A stretch of 64,000 nucleotides of DNA, taken from assembly GCA_030447865.1 (NCBI GenBank), contig JAUJOD010000002.1:255881-319880 (forward strand), read 5' to 3'. The stretch is from Nocardioidaceae bacterium. Its GTDB lineage: Bacteria; Actinomycetota; Actinomycetes; Propionibacteriales; Nocardioidaceae. Positions 1 to 10,193 of the stretch are shown piece after piece. Within the stretch, counting starts at the first letter, position 1; every line of letters starts with the position of its first letter. Both the position numbers and the translations under genes were made by a program. The notes under the pieces were generated by a model, which was given only the letters and a program-made list of their open reading frames with translations, was not told the DNA's origin and made no database searches.

Positions 1-137
1 AGCGGTGCCGGGAGTGGTCGACGTACGCCGACCAAGAGCCGTGATGACGACACTGCTGCGAAGGAATACTCCCCTCCACCTGGCTGGGATTCTCGCAGAA
101 CGGCGGCTTCCAACCAAACAGCCGCAGGCAGCGGGGC

Positions 138-143
138 TACGCT
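138..143 (+). promoter_or_regulatory. Putative -10 hexamer, leaderless sulfotransferase start
   Basis: TACGCT fits TANNNT and ends 6 nt before the GTG at 150. No Shine-Dalgarno is visible, so the transcript may begin at the start codon. This is a pattern-based inference. Bases 1-137 hold no gene I can support. Confidence 0.4.
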
Positions 144-149
144 CCTCGG

Positions 150-1058
150 GTGTCTGCTGCTCATGTTGTGTACCGATCCTCGGACGAAGACAGCCGCAGG
201 TGGCAGGACTTCCCGCTTCGGTCCGGCGACATTGTGATCAGCACCAGATCCAAGTGCGGTACAACGTGGATGCAGATGATCTGTGCCCTGCTGATCTTCC
301 AGACCCCTCGGCTGCCGGCACCGCTGTCGCGCTTGTCACCGTGGCTTGACTGGCTGGTCATCCCCAAAGACGAGGTGTACGGCGCCCTAGCGGCCCAGGC
401 GCACCGTCGCTTCATCAAGACCCACACTCCGCTGGACGGGATTCCGCTGGACTCGCGGGTCACGTACGTCGTGGTGGCGAGGGACCCGCTTGACATGGCG
501 GTGTCGCTGTACCACCACTCTGACAACCTCGACCGGGAAGTAATTCGCCGTCTCACCGGTCAACCGATGTCGAGAGCGCCAGCGACTGCTCCGCGCCCGC
601 CCTTGCGTGAGTGGTTGTTGTCATGGATCGACCGGGACGTCGATCCGCAGGAAGAGCTGGACTCCCTGCCTGGCGTGCTGTGGCATCTCTCGGACGCCTG
701 GGGCCGCCGGGGTGAGTCGAACATCGTGCTCGTTCACTACGACGACCTATCAACCGACCTCGAGCACGAGATGCGCCAGCTGGCCGCCCGGCTGCGTATC
801 ACCGTGCCCGAGCAAGCGTGGCCTCAACTCGTCGCGGCAGCCGGGTTCGAGCAGATGCGGAGACGAGCTGACCAGGTGGTCCCGGCTCCCCCTGGAGTTC
901 TGAAGAGCTCGAGTGGCTTCTTCCGGCAGGGAACGTCCGGATCAGGGCGACGGCTCCTCACCGACGCGGAGCTCGCCCGCTATCGCGCCCGCACGACACA
1001 GCTGGCCCCATCCGACCTGCTGAGCTGGCTCCACCGCGAGGGCGACGCAACCCCATGA
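150..1058 (+). CDS. PAPS-dependent sulfotransferase
   Basis: Cytoplasmic sulfotransferase of the Sulfotransfer_1 fold, expected to move a sulfuryl group from PAPS to an unknown acceptor. The 302-residue product has the 5'-phosphosulfate loop STRSKCGTTW (residues 31-40), a KTH motif near 90, the 3'-phosphate motif RDPLDMAVSLYHH (111-123) and a C-terminal FFRQGTSGSG element that matches the family's FRKGxxG motif. Length is usual for the family. GTG at 150 is chosen because the PAPS loop must stay close to the N terminus and because a TANNNT hexamer lies 6 nt upstream. It is not closely similar to the three sulfotransferases at 25-29 kb. The substrate cannot be read from sequence. Confidence 0.85.
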   Translation: MSAAHVVYRSSDEDSRRWQDFPLRSGDIVISTRSKCGTTWMQMICALLIFQTPRLPAPLSRLSPWLDWLVIPKDEVYGALAAQAHRRFIKTHTPLDGIPLDSRVTYVVVARDPLDMAVSLYHHSDNLDREVIRRLTGQPMSRAPATAPRPPLREWLLSWIDRDVDPQEELDSLPGVLWHLSDAWGRRGESNIVLVHYDDLSTDLEHEMRQLAARLRITVPEQAWPQLVAAAGFEQMRRRADQVVPAPPGVLKSSSGFFRQGTSGSGRRLLTDAELARYRARTTQLAPSDLLSWLHREGDATP

Positions 1059-1189
1059 ACGAGACGGGAGGGCGGAGGTGGTGACCCCCGCGGAAGCGCC
1101 CCCCGATGTCCGCGGCGGTCGAGCAGATTGGGTCTCCACCTCGCCGCCAGTCAGTCGCCACCAGCAAGCCAAGGTGCCCGACCTTCGCG

Positions 1190-1846
1190 TCAGCTGCGCT
1201 CGGCCCCAACTGCACGGAACTCCTCAACGGCGCTGGTGACGTCGGCCTGTGCGACGTCGCGCACCTGCGTCGCGATCATCCAGCGCACGCCGAACGGGTC
1301 GACCAGGGTGCCTAGCCTGCTGCCGTAGAACTGCTCCTCCACTGGCCGCTGCATAACAGCGCCTGCCCGCTCGGCGGCGGCCATCGTGGCATCCGCATCT
1401 GGCTCGTAGAGGTTCAATGCGAACGTCGCGGTGGTGTTGCCCGCCGCTGGCGCGACCGCGCCGAAGTCCGGATAGGCGTCCGAGACCATGATCTCGGCAC
1501 CGTCGATCTCGAGCTGAGCGTGTCCCACCCTGCCGTCGGGGTCGACGAAGCGCTCCGTTGTCTCGGTGGCGCCGAAGATGTCGGCGTACCACTCGATGGC
1601 CCGCGCCGCCTCTCGCGGACAGATGTACGGCGTCAGCACCTGTCCCCGTGGCGGCACGTAAGTTCGGCCGGCGGCTGGTGACTGTTCAACTTCGTCAGGC
1701 ATGACGTCATGCTCTTCCGGTCGGTGCTGCTTGGGTAGTTTCGACATCTTGTCTCCGACGGTGACGACCACGTCACCTTCCCACGGCTCGTCGCGCCAAG
1801 CTCCCGGCTCGCCGAGGCAGTGCGCGAGAACGTCGCTGGCGTTCAC
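1190..1846 (-). CDS. VOC (PhnB-like glyoxalase fold) protein with a YjbR-like N-terminal remnant
   Basis: Residues about 70-200 form a vicinal-oxygen-chelate domain of the PhnB type (start GQVLTPYICP, end LGTLVDPFGVRWMIAT), normally a metal-dependent or catalytically silent small enzyme; substrate unknown. Residues 1-33 do not belong to that domain: PGAWRDEPWEGDVVV resembles the start of MmcQ/YjbR-family DNA-binding proteins. The GTG at 1846 overlaps the amidohydrolase stop as GTGA, consistent with translational coupling. An internal ATG at 1747 has GGAG a few bases upstream and may be the working start of the VOC protein. The ORF therefore looks like an in-frame deletion fusion. The VOC assignment is firm; the start is not. 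Confidence 0.75.
   Translation of the reverse strand: MNASDVLAHCLGEPGAWRDEPWEGDVVVTVGDKMSKLPKQHRPEEHDVMPDEVEQSPAAGRTYVPPRGQVLTPYICPREAARAIEWYADIFGATETTERFVDPDGRVGHAQLEIDGAEIMVSDAYPDFGAVAPAAGNTTATFALNLYEPDADATMAAAERAGAVMQRPVEEQFYGSRLGTLVDPFGVRWMIATQVRDVAQADVTSAVEEFRAVGAERS
1748..1846 (-). pseudogene. Remnant 5' end of a MmcQ/YjbR-family gene
   Basis: The first 33 codons of the VOC ORF match, from memory of the family, the N terminus of MmcQ/YjbR proteins (DVLAHCLGEPGAW then DEPWEGDVVVTVGDK). The usual continuation (IFAFLG and the rest of the fold) is missing and VOC sequence follows directly. No separate ORF for the remainder is present. Confidence 0.45.
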
Positions 1847-2655
1847 CCGTTGGCCCCGTCGTCGAGCCTGAACAACGATGCCGCGTTGTCATGCGTGATC
1901 TGGCGTACTTCGACTGGCGAGAAGCCCAGACGATCGACTGCGCGGAGCGCAGAACCGACACCAAAGAAGGGGTAGTCGCTGCCGAAGAGGACCCTGTCGA
2001 CGCCGAGCTCCCGACACAGCCACGTCAGCTGCGCCGCCAGTGGAGAATCGGCGTACAACGGCGCGATTCCGGACAGCTCGAACCATGCATTGCGTGCGTA
2101 CGAGGGGTATTCGGCAAGCACCCGATAGACCAGCAGTTCAAGGAACGACGGTCCAAGCATGTGCGCCAGGATTACCTGGGTCTCGGGACAGCCCGTGATC
2201 AGGTTGACGAACTTGCCAGGCTGGGCAGGATCGGTCACCGACCAGGAGTCGAAGAGCACCGGAAGTCCTCGTTCGCCCGCCCGGCGAACGATCTTCGCCA
2301 CCCCATCGTCAGCCACGTCGAACTCTTGAGTGTTGGGATGAAGCTTGAGCCCCCTAGCACCCGCTGCGGCGACGCGGTCGACCTCGGCGAGGGCCTTCGC
2401 ATCATCTGCCGGGTGCACTGAGCACATGGCGTAGAGCCGCGTGTCCTCTTCTGCGGCCGCCAGCGCGAGGTTGTTGAGCTCCCGGGTCCGAGGTAGGTCG
2501 TTGCGCGGTGCCATTACGAGCACCCCGGCGGCGATGAGGCGAAGGTCGCCCAGAGTCCCCTCATAGTCGGCTAGTCGATGGCTGCGACCAGCCATCTGAG
2601 AGTCGTCATCGAGCTGCAGATGCACATGGACGTCAACGACAGGTCCGTTCGCCAC
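1843..2655 (-). CDS. Amidohydrolase family protein (Amidohydro_2)
   Basis: TIM-barrel metal-dependent hydrolase of the Amidohydro_2 (ACMSD/TIM-sulfonate type) group, 270 residues. Metal-site elements are visible: DVHVH at residues 8-12, GLKLHPN mid-protein, AHMLG, and GSDYPFF near the C terminus. It could act as a decarboxylase or lactone hydrolase on a small acid; substrate unknown. GTG at 2655 is supported by a strong Shine-Dalgarno, GGAGGTGA, directly upstream. It is followed, with a 4-nt GTGA overlap, by the YjbR/VOC fusion gene, so the two are probably co-transcribed. Confidence 0.8.
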   Translation of the reverse strand: MANGPVVDVHVHLQLDDDSQMAGRSHRLADYEGTLGDLRLIAAGVLVMAPRNDLPRTRELNNLALAAAEEDTRLYAMCSVHPADDAKALAEVDRVAAAGARGLKLHPNTQEFDVADDGVAKIVRRAGERGLPVLFDSWSVTDPAQPGKFVNLITGCPETQVILAHMLGPSFLELLVYRVLAEYPSYARNAWFELSGIAPLYADSPLAAQLTWLCRELGVDRVLFGSDYPFFGVGSALRAVDRLGFSPVEVRQITHDNAASLFRLDDGANG

Positions 2656-2679
2656 CTATCACCTCCGCATGGATACGCT

Positions 2680-4785
<2,106 letters not shown>

Positions 4786-4792
4786 AGCGACG

Positions 4793-4798
4793 AGACTA
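4793..4798 (-). promoter_or_regulatory. Putative -10 hexamer for leaderless uvrB
   Basis: TAGTCT on the minus strand, 7 nt before the uvrB ATG. No Shine-Dalgarno is visible. This spacing predicts transcription starting at the A of the start codon. Confidence 0.45.
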
Positions 4799-4840
4799 CG
4801 GCCTGACACCGACAGTCAGCCTGAGTGATTGTGGTCGGCG

Positions 4841-5527
4841 TCACTGCCGCTCACCATCTCGCACCGCGCTCGCCGCAGCCGAGGTGACGTGCGCCCGAGC
4901 CAGTCCAAAGCCCACGATCAGCACGATCGCCGCCAAGGCGAGCCCGCCGAGCGCGTCGCTGGCCCAATGAAAGTCGCCCAGCACGGTCCGAACGGCGGCG
5001 ACCAGCCCGACGACCGAACCAGCAACGAGAGCCGCCGTGGCCGCCCTGTCCAGCTGCGCGTCTCCCCACCGCATCGCCAGCCCGAGAAAGACCACGGTGG
5101 CCGCACTCACGGCGGCGGTGGCGGTGTGACCCGACGGGAAGTATCCGGGGTAGTCGATGGGATCCGCCAACACCCCCGGGCCCGGTCTGCCGACCGCCAG
5201 CTTCACGACGTACACCACCGCTTCGACGGTCAGGAAGTTTCCCGCCGCCAACACCACTGGCCAGAGTTGCCAGCGGACGTGGGCCGCTACCAGCCCGGCG
5301 ATCGCCATCACAGCGGCAGCGACACCGAGATCTCCGAAGGCACCCAGGGCGTCCATCCACACGGGGATGGCCGTTGACCGTGGCTGCACAGCGTCGCGGA
5401 CCCGTCCATCGAGGTGGGTGAGGAGCCCGCCGGCGACAACGTCCGCGGTGACGAGAGTGAGAAGAAGGACACAGCCCACGAGAAGCCGTACGTCGACCGG
5501 TCGGAGGCTGACCCGGGGCAGGGTCAT
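4841..5527 (-). CDS. PAP2-superfamily membrane phosphatase
   Basis: Integral membrane phosphatase of the PAP2/undecaprenyl-pyrophosphate or phosphatidic-acid phosphatase type, 228 residues with about five or six hydrophobic segments. All three signature motifs are present in order: KLAVGRPGP, PSGHT, and RTVLGDFHWASD with the catalytic His. The active site is expected on the outer face of the membrane. It is the last gene of a three-gene operon (Nudix, AlkA-type glycosylase, PAP2); its ATG overlaps the preceding stop codon as ATGA. The lipid substrate cannot be told from sequence. Confidence 0.88.
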   Translation of the reverse strand: MTLPRVSLRPVDVRLLVGCVLLLTLVTADVVAGGLLTHLDGRVRDAVQPRSTAIPVWMDALGAFGDLGVAAAVMAIAGLVAAHVRWQLWPVVLAAGNFLTVEAVVYVVKLAVGRPGPGVLADPIDYPGYFPSGHTATAAVSAATVVFLGLAMRWGDAQLDRAATAALVAGSVVGLVAAVRTVLGDFHWASDALGGLALAAIVLIVGFGLARAHVTSAAASAVRDGERQ

Positions 5528-6471
5528 CTCGGCAGGTGCTGCCGGGGAGCCATCCGCGGTCCGTGCCGCGGCCGCCCGCGCAACCGGGTGGTCACGATGT
5601 GCTGGATGCGGTACCGGTGCGGCCGATCGGGTTGCAGAACGACCTCCAGCTCCGCGTCGGTCATCTCCCTCCCCCGCAGCGCCCAGCCCATGTGGCGGGC
5701 GACGTTGTAGTCGCCGAAGCTGACTGCGTCGGCATCACCGTGTGCGCGCTGGCGCACCTCCGCCGCGGTCCAGGTGCCGACGCCAGGTAATGAGCAGAGC
5801 CGACGCTCCACCTCATGCGCTGGCAGGCTGACGGTTCGCTCAAGCGCGGCAGCTGCCTGTGCCGCCCGCACGATCGTCGAAGAACGCGCGCCGTCGATGG
5901 AGCAGCGCAGCCACTCCCAGGAAGGAATCCGCGCCAGATCGCAAGCCGTGGGTAGGCACCGCATCCCCCTGCTCGCGCCCGGTCCGGGGGCTGGCACGCC
6001 GAACCGGGTCAACAACCGCCGCCAACCCAGCCACGCCTCGCGTCCCGTCACCTTCTGCTCGATCACAGCAGCGACCAGCGCCTCGAGCACGAGACCGGTC
6101 TGCGGGACCCGCCAATGCGGATTCCGCCGCCAAGCGGCGCGGACGATCGAATCGCTCGCAACAAAATCGCTGACGTCGTCTGCGGCTCCCAGCATGGCGG
6201 GGGCTTGCTGCAGCATCCAGTCGGCTCCGTCACCCCACGTCTGCAACGTGACCTCGCCCGCCGTGGGGTCAGCGTGGATGCGCACGGTGACGGCTCCGAG
6301 CGGCGTCATCGCCGCCCGCCACAGCGTGCCGTCCGCGTCGCGCCGAAAGGACGGGTCACCAGCCCCTCGGCGTACCGATCGCAGCACGTCGTACGGGTCA
6401 CACGGCCACGACGGGCGCCAGGTACGCACCTGCATCGCGGCCGCCGTGGCGGCGCCAGGATCTCCCCTCAT
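5524..6471 (-). CDS. AlkA-type DNA-3-methyladenine glycosylase (HhH-GPD)
   Basis: Base-excision repair glycosylase of the HhH-GPD superfamily, removing alkylated bases. About 315 residues from ATG 6471, which overlaps the Nudix stop codon as ATGA; an in-frame start further upstream would run into the Nudix gene. Visible elements: EQKVTGREAW (EQ entry helix), the helix-hairpin-helix LPGVGTWTAAEV, and the downstream FGDYN with the likely catalytic Asp. The N-terminal part resembles the AlkA N domain. Operon with Nudix upstream and PAP2 downstream suggests a damage-response or housekeeping repair unit. Confidence 0.85.
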   Translation of the reverse strand: MRGDPGAATAAAMQVRTWRPSWPCDPYDVLRSVRRGAGDPSFRRDADGTLWRAAMTPLGAVTVRIHADPTAGEVTLQTWGDGADWMLQQAPAMLGAADDVSDFVASDSIVRAAWRRNPHWRVPQTGLVLEALVAAVIEQKVTGREAWLGWRRLLTRFGVPAPGPGASRGMRCLPTACDLARIPSWEWLRCSIDGARSSTIVRAAQAAAALERTVSLPAHEVERRLCSLPGVGTWTAAEVRQRAHGDADAVSFGDYNVARHMGWALRGREMTDAELEVVLQPDRPHRYRIQHIVTTRLRGRPRHGPRMAPRQHLPR

Positions 6472-6938
6472 GGAGCCTGGAACCGGGTTCGATTGGTGTC
6501 GTCGACTGCACACCGGATGCGTTCTTCATAGATCGGAGCCATCAACGGCAACGCTCTTAGCGGGAACCAGGCGACAGCCACCGATTCGTCGTCGGCGACA
6601 TGGGCTGTGCCGGATAGGTAGCTGCACCGGAACAGGTGGTCGAGGTAATGGGCCTTGTCTCCATTGGTGTGCACTACCAGCGGGGTGGAGTTCACCCACG
6701 CGAGGCGTTCGACCCGGACCTGCACGCCGGTCTCTTCCAGGACCTCGCGGACAACGGCCACCGCCGGCTGCTCGCCCGGATCAACGATTCCGGTGATGGG
6801 GGTCCAAGCCAGGTTATCGCTGCGCTGAACAAGCAAGACCTCGTCACCGCGCAGCACGACCGCCGTAACACCGGGGAGCCACAGCGGAGCGTGACCGATG
6901 TGTTGGCGGAGGTCAAGCACGTACTTGGGGACAGGCAT
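6468..6938 (-). CDS. Nudix hydrolase
   Basis: Nucleoside-diphosphate-linked-moiety hydrolase, 156 residues. The Nudix box is complete: G-x5-E-x7-REVLEETGV starting GIVDPGEQP. Such proteins clear oxidised nucleotides or metabolites; the substrate is not predictable. Promoter-proximal gene of the Nudix-AlkA-PAP2 operon with 4-nt ATGA overlaps. ATG 6938 is preceded by a TANNNT hexamer 8 nt upstream and no clear Shine-Dalgarno. The C-terminal residues overlap the start of the glycosylase gene. Confidence 0.9.
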   Translation of the reverse strand: MPVPKYVLDLRQHIGHAPLWLPGVTAVVLRGDEVLLVQRSDNLAWTPITGIVDPGEQPAVAVVREVLEETGVQVRVERLAWVNSTPLVVHTNGDKAHYLDHLFRCSYLSGTAHVADDESVAVAWFPLRALPLMAPIYEERIRCAVDDTNRTRFQAP

Positions 6939-6946
6939 TGAGTGTC

Positions 6947-6952
6947 AAGGTA
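6947..6952 (-). promoter_or_regulatory. Putative -10 hexamer for the Nudix-AlkA-PAP2 operon
   Basis: TACCTT on the minus strand, 8 nt before the ATG at 6938. Compatible with a leaderless operon transcript. Confidence 0.35.
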
Positions 6953-7115
6953 GCAACCGAGTAGCACGGCTGACCTGGTTTGCGCAGTGTTGAGGGGCAC
7001 CAGGAGCCCGCGGGCCTCACAAATTTCGCCGCTGGCACTTCGCGGCCTCGCCACCTTGGGTGACTTGGACACGTCAAGTATCTCCTCGGTGGTGCGGAAC
7101 GCGAGAATGTCGGGC

Positions 7116-8669
7116 ATGCTGCTTCGCGACCTCGTCGCCACGTCTCAAGCCGTTGCCGCCACTAGCTCGCGTCTCGCGAAGCGGTCAGCCCTCGTCGAGC
7201 TGCTGGGCAGGCTGACGTCCGCCGCCGATATGGAGATCGCCACCGCATACCTCGCCGGAGAGCTCCGCCAACGCAGGACCGGTGTCGGCTGGGCAACCGT
7301 CTCAACAGTGCCCGCACCAGCCGCTGAGCCGTCGCTCACCCTGACCGAGGTCGACGCGGAGCTCGACCGCATCTCAAGGTTGTCAGGCCCCGGGTCGGCG
7401 GTACTCCGAGCCGACGCTGTCTCCCAGCTGCTCGCGCGTGCCACCGCTGATGAGCAGGCCTTTCTGCGCAGCCTCCTGATCGGTGACGTCCGGCAAGGGG
7501 CCCTCGACTCGTCGATGCTCGACGCGATCGCCACCGCAGCCGGCATCCCGCTGGCAGTGATCAGGAGGGCGGTGATGCTCCGTGGGGCCACCGGTCCGGT
7601 CGCGGTGGCTGCGCTCACCGCTGGCCAGCCGGCTGTCGAGTCGTTCGGGCTCACCGTCGGCCGGCCGGTCCGGCCCATGCTCGCGTCGTCGGCACCCGAC
7701 GTGCCGGCTGCGTTCGCCAAGCTCCAACTCCAGCCGAACAGCGAAGCCGTGATCGACACGAAGCTCGACGGCATCCGTATCCAGGTCCACAAGGCTGGCG
7801 CTGACGTCCGAGTCTTCACCCGGAGCCTCGAGGACATCACCGCCCGGCTACCCGAAGTCGTCGCTGTGGTCCAGACGATGCACGCCTCAGCGGTCATCCT
7901 CGACGGCGAGGCGATCGCGCTCGACGAGGCCGGGCGCCCACGCCCCTTCCAGGAGACCGCGTCGCGCACGGCACGCATGCTCGACGAAGCTCCTACTGCT
8001 GCGAATGCCTCCATCACACCGTTCTTCTTTGACTGCCTGTACGTCGATGGCGACGAGCTCATCGACCTGCCGCTGGGTGACCGGTTGGCGCGGCTCGACG
8101 CCGTCGTTCCGGCTGGCTCGGTGGCCTCTCGCCTAGTCACCGGCGACGTCGAGGCGGGCAGTGCCTTCTTCGCCGAGGTGGTGGCCGCCGGCCAAGAGGG
8201 AGTGATTGTCAAGGCGCTCGATGCGCCGTACGACGCTGGACGCCGGGGCGCTGGCTGGATCAAGGTCAAGCCCCGTAACACGCTCGATCTGGTCGTTCTC
8301 GCCGTCGAGTGGGGCAGCGGCCGACGGGCTGGCACCTTGTCCAACATCCACCTCGGGGCACGTGACCCTCGGGATGGCACCTTCGTGATGCTCGGCAAGA
8401 CATTCAAGGGCATGACCGACAAGATGCTGGATTGGCAGACCCAGCGGTTTCTCGAGCTTGAGACTTCGCGCACCGGTCAGGTCGTGCACGTCCGGCCCGA
8501 GCAGGTGGTTGAGATCGCCTTCGACGGGTTGCAGCGGTCCTCGCGCTATCCGGGCGGGCTAGCCCTGCGGTTTGCCCGGGTGCTGCGCTACCGCGACGAC
8601 AAGACCGCCGCCGAGGCCGACACCATCGAAACGGTGCAGCAGATTGCCCGCAAGTCCGACCGGCAATGA
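7116..8669 (+). CDS. ATP-dependent DNA ligase (LigB/LigC-like)
   Basis: ATP-dependent DNA ligase of the actinobacterial LigB group, about 517 residues from ATG 7116. N-terminal DNA-binding domain, then the adenylation motif TKLDGIRIQVH with the nucleotidylated Lys near residue 216, RSLEDIT (motif Ia), FFFDCLYVDG (motif III region), EGVIVK (motif IV) and WIKVKP (motif V), then an OB domain. The chosen start gives MLLRDLVATSQ, like mycobacterial LigB; earlier in-frame starts add sequence unlike the family. It runs divergently from the Nudix operon. Usually accessory to the NAD-dependent LigA and dispensable. Confidence 0.92.
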   Translation: MLLRDLVATSQAVAATSSRLAKRSALVELLGRLTSAADMEIATAYLAGELRQRRTGVGWATVSTVPAPAAEPSLTLTEVDAELDRISRLSGPGSAVLRADAVSQLLARATADEQAFLRSLLIGDVRQGALDSSMLDAIATAAGIPLAVIRRAVMLRGATGPVAVAALTAGQPAVESFGLTVGRPVRPMLASSAPDVPAAFAKLQLQPNSEAVIDTKLDGIRIQVHKAGADVRVFTRSLEDITARLPEVVAVVQTMHASAVILDGEAIALDEAGRPRPFQETASRTARMLDEAPTAANASITPFFFDCLYVDGDELIDLPLGDRLARLDAVVPAGSVASRLVTGDVEAGSAFFAEVVAAGQEGVIVKALDAPYDAGRRGAGWIKVKPRNTLDLVVLAVEWGSGRRAGTLSNIHLGARDPRDGTFVMLGKTFKGMTDKMLDWQTQRFLELETSRTGQVVHVRPEQVVEIAFDGLQRSSRYPGGLALRFARVLRYRDDKTAAEADTIETVQQIARKSDRQ

Positions 8670-8711
8670 CCACGGGTGACCATGGGCCAAGGCGGCGAAT
8701 ATCCACAGGGC

Positions 8712-8727
8712 TGGAACGGTTGTTCGA
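8712..8727 (+). promoter_or_regulatory. LexA (SOS) box upstream of the DUF222/HNH gene
   Basis: TGGAACGGTTGTTCGA contains the exact GAAC-N4-GTTC core of the actinobacterial SOS box and differs from the TCGAAC-N4-GTTCGA consensus at one outer base. It lies 20 nt upstream of the putative -10, overlapping where -35 would be. Several mycobacterial 13E12-repeat genes are known LexA targets, which supports the call. Confidence 0.65.
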
Positions 8728-8746
8728 GGTTGTCGGTGGGTGGTTC

Positions 8747-8752
8747 TAGTGT
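8747..8752 (+). promoter_or_regulatory. Putative -10 hexamer, leaderless DUF222 gene
   Basis: TAGTGT lies 6 nt before the GTG at 8759, downstream of the LexA box. No Shine-Dalgarno is visible. Confidence 0.45.
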
Positions 8753-8758
8753 TCGGGT

Positions 8759-10168
8759 GTGGCGACAGCGACGGTGGAGCGGTCCGGCGGTGGTGGTGGC
8801 ACCTCGTCGGTGGAGCCGTACGCCCGCTGCCTGGACATCATCTCTGCGGCGTTGGCGCAGGTGGTCGACACCCCTGCTTGGTCGTTGACCGATGAGGCGT
8901 TGACCGACCGGATCAGCGCGGCTTTGGGGGTGTCGGCTGGGCTGGATGAGCTGCTGGCCCGGCTGGTGGGGTCGGCGTTGGAGCGGGAGCTGGCCCGGTT
9001 AGCCGGGGCGTCGTCCCCGACCGCCTGGCTGAGTGCCACCCAGGGTCTGTCGCGGGGTGCGGCGGCGGGGATCGTCGCCCGCGCTAAGGCGGTCAACGAC
9101 ACGGTGAACACCACCCGGCAGGCGTGGGCAGCCGGCCAGCTGAGCACGGAGCAGGCGGTGCTGATCGCCGAGACCGTCACCGGGTTGAGCGGCACGGTGG
9201 ACCTGGTCGCCCGGGAGGAGGCGGAGGTCTACCTGATCGACCAAGCGCCCCGGTTCAGCTACCCCGAGTTGCGGCACCTGGCCAACCATGTGGTCGAGGT
9301 GGTCGACCCCGACGGCGCCGACACCAAACTGGCTGCGCTGCTGGCGGCTGAGGAGGCCCGGGCGTTGCAGGAGACGACGTTCTCGGCCCGCAAGGGCTTC
9401 GACGGGATCGGTAGGTTCTCCGGCAAACTGCCCAACCAGGCGTTGGACATGCTCACCACCGCCCTGGACGCACTGGCCGCCCCGCGCCGCACCCCGACCA
9501 ACCCACCCGGCACCGGCCTGGCCGAGACCGTCCACGGGCCGGGCACATCCGATCTGCTGGACGCCGATGGTGTGCACTGTGACACCGAGATCGGGACCTT
9601 GACCTACGGGCAGCGGCGGGGGCGGGCGTTCCTGGAGTTGATCGAACACCTCCCGGTGGACAAGCTCCCCCAACACGGGGTGGTCAACGCCCAGATCGTG
9701 GTCACCATCGACGCCAAGACGTTGGCCACCGGCATCGGCGAAGCCACCCTGCACACCGGCGGTGTCATCTCCGCCGGCCAGGCCCGCCGGTTGGCCTGCA
9801 ACGCCGGACTCCTCCCGGTAGTTCTGGACGGGCCGTCGAAGATTTTGGACCTCGGCATGTCCCAACGGTTCTTTGACCGCTACCAACGCATCGCCCTCGC
9901 CGTCCGCGACAAGGGCTGCGTGTGGCCCGGCTGCGACCGGCCACCCGCCTGGTGCGAAGCCCACCACATCGAAGCGTGGCACCTCGGCGGACCCACCGAC
10001 CTGTCCAACGGGTGCCTGCTGTGCGCCTGGCACCACCGCCTCCTCGACACCGGCGAATGGGCGGTGATCATGGCCGCCGACGGCATCCCCGAGGTCATCC
10101 CACCCCAACGCATCGACCCTCACCGAAGACCCATCCGACACGAACGCCTCAAACCCCGACCAAGGTAG
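8759..10168 (+). CDS. DUF222 and HNH endonuclease domain protein (13E12-like)
   Basis: Protein of 469 residues with an N-terminal helical DUF222 domain and a C-terminal HNH nuclease module: CVWPGCDRPPAWCEAHHIEAW followed by LCAWHHRLLD, giving the Cys pairs and HH/H metal site of the family. These proteins occur in many copies in actinobacterial genomes and in the REP13E12 family of M. tuberculosis; their role is unclear, with SOS-linked nuclease activity suspected. The LexA box upstream fits that idea. A GTG start follows a TANNNT hexamer. The 3' flank contains a duplicated 22-nt element and a pentanucleotide tandem repeat, as often seen around multicopy elements. Not obviously disrupted. Confidence 0.9.
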   Translation: MATATVERSGGGGGTSSVEPYARCLDIISAALAQVVDTPAWSLTDEALTDRISAALGVSAGLDELLARLVGSALERELARLAGASSPTAWLSATQGLSRGAAAGIVARAKAVNDTVNTTRQAWAAGQLSTEQAVLIAETVTGLSGTVDLVAREEAEVYLIDQAPRFSYPELRHLANHVVEVVDPDGADTKLAALLAAEEARALQETTFSARKGFDGIGRFSGKLPNQALDMLTTALDALAAPRRTPTNPPGTGLAETVHGPGTSDLLDADGVHCDTEIGTLTYGQRRGRAFLELIEHLPVDKLPQHGVVNAQIVVTIDAKTLATGIGEATLHTGGVISAGQARRLACNAGLLPVVLDGPSKILDLGMSQRFFDRYQRIALAVRDKGCVWPGCDRPPAWCEAHHIEAWHLGGPTDLSNGCLLCAWHHRLLDTGEWAVIMAADGIPEVIPPQRIDPHRRPIRHERLKPRPR

Positions 10169-10193
10169 GAGCACCAACGTGAGTGGCTTCCGT

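Noticed and set aside
5-349. 114-codon frame at the window start
   Set aside because: Overlaps the sulfotransferase gene in another frame, and its sequence is Arg/Pro/Ala-rich without domain features.
4786-4860. LexA box in front of uvrB
   Set aside because: No GAAC-N4-GTTC in the upstream bases, although uvrB is SOS-controlled in some bacteria.
7145-8473. 442-codon frame antisense to the ligase gene
   Set aside because: Ser/Thr/Ala/Arg-rich shadow of the ligase gene with no recognisable domain.
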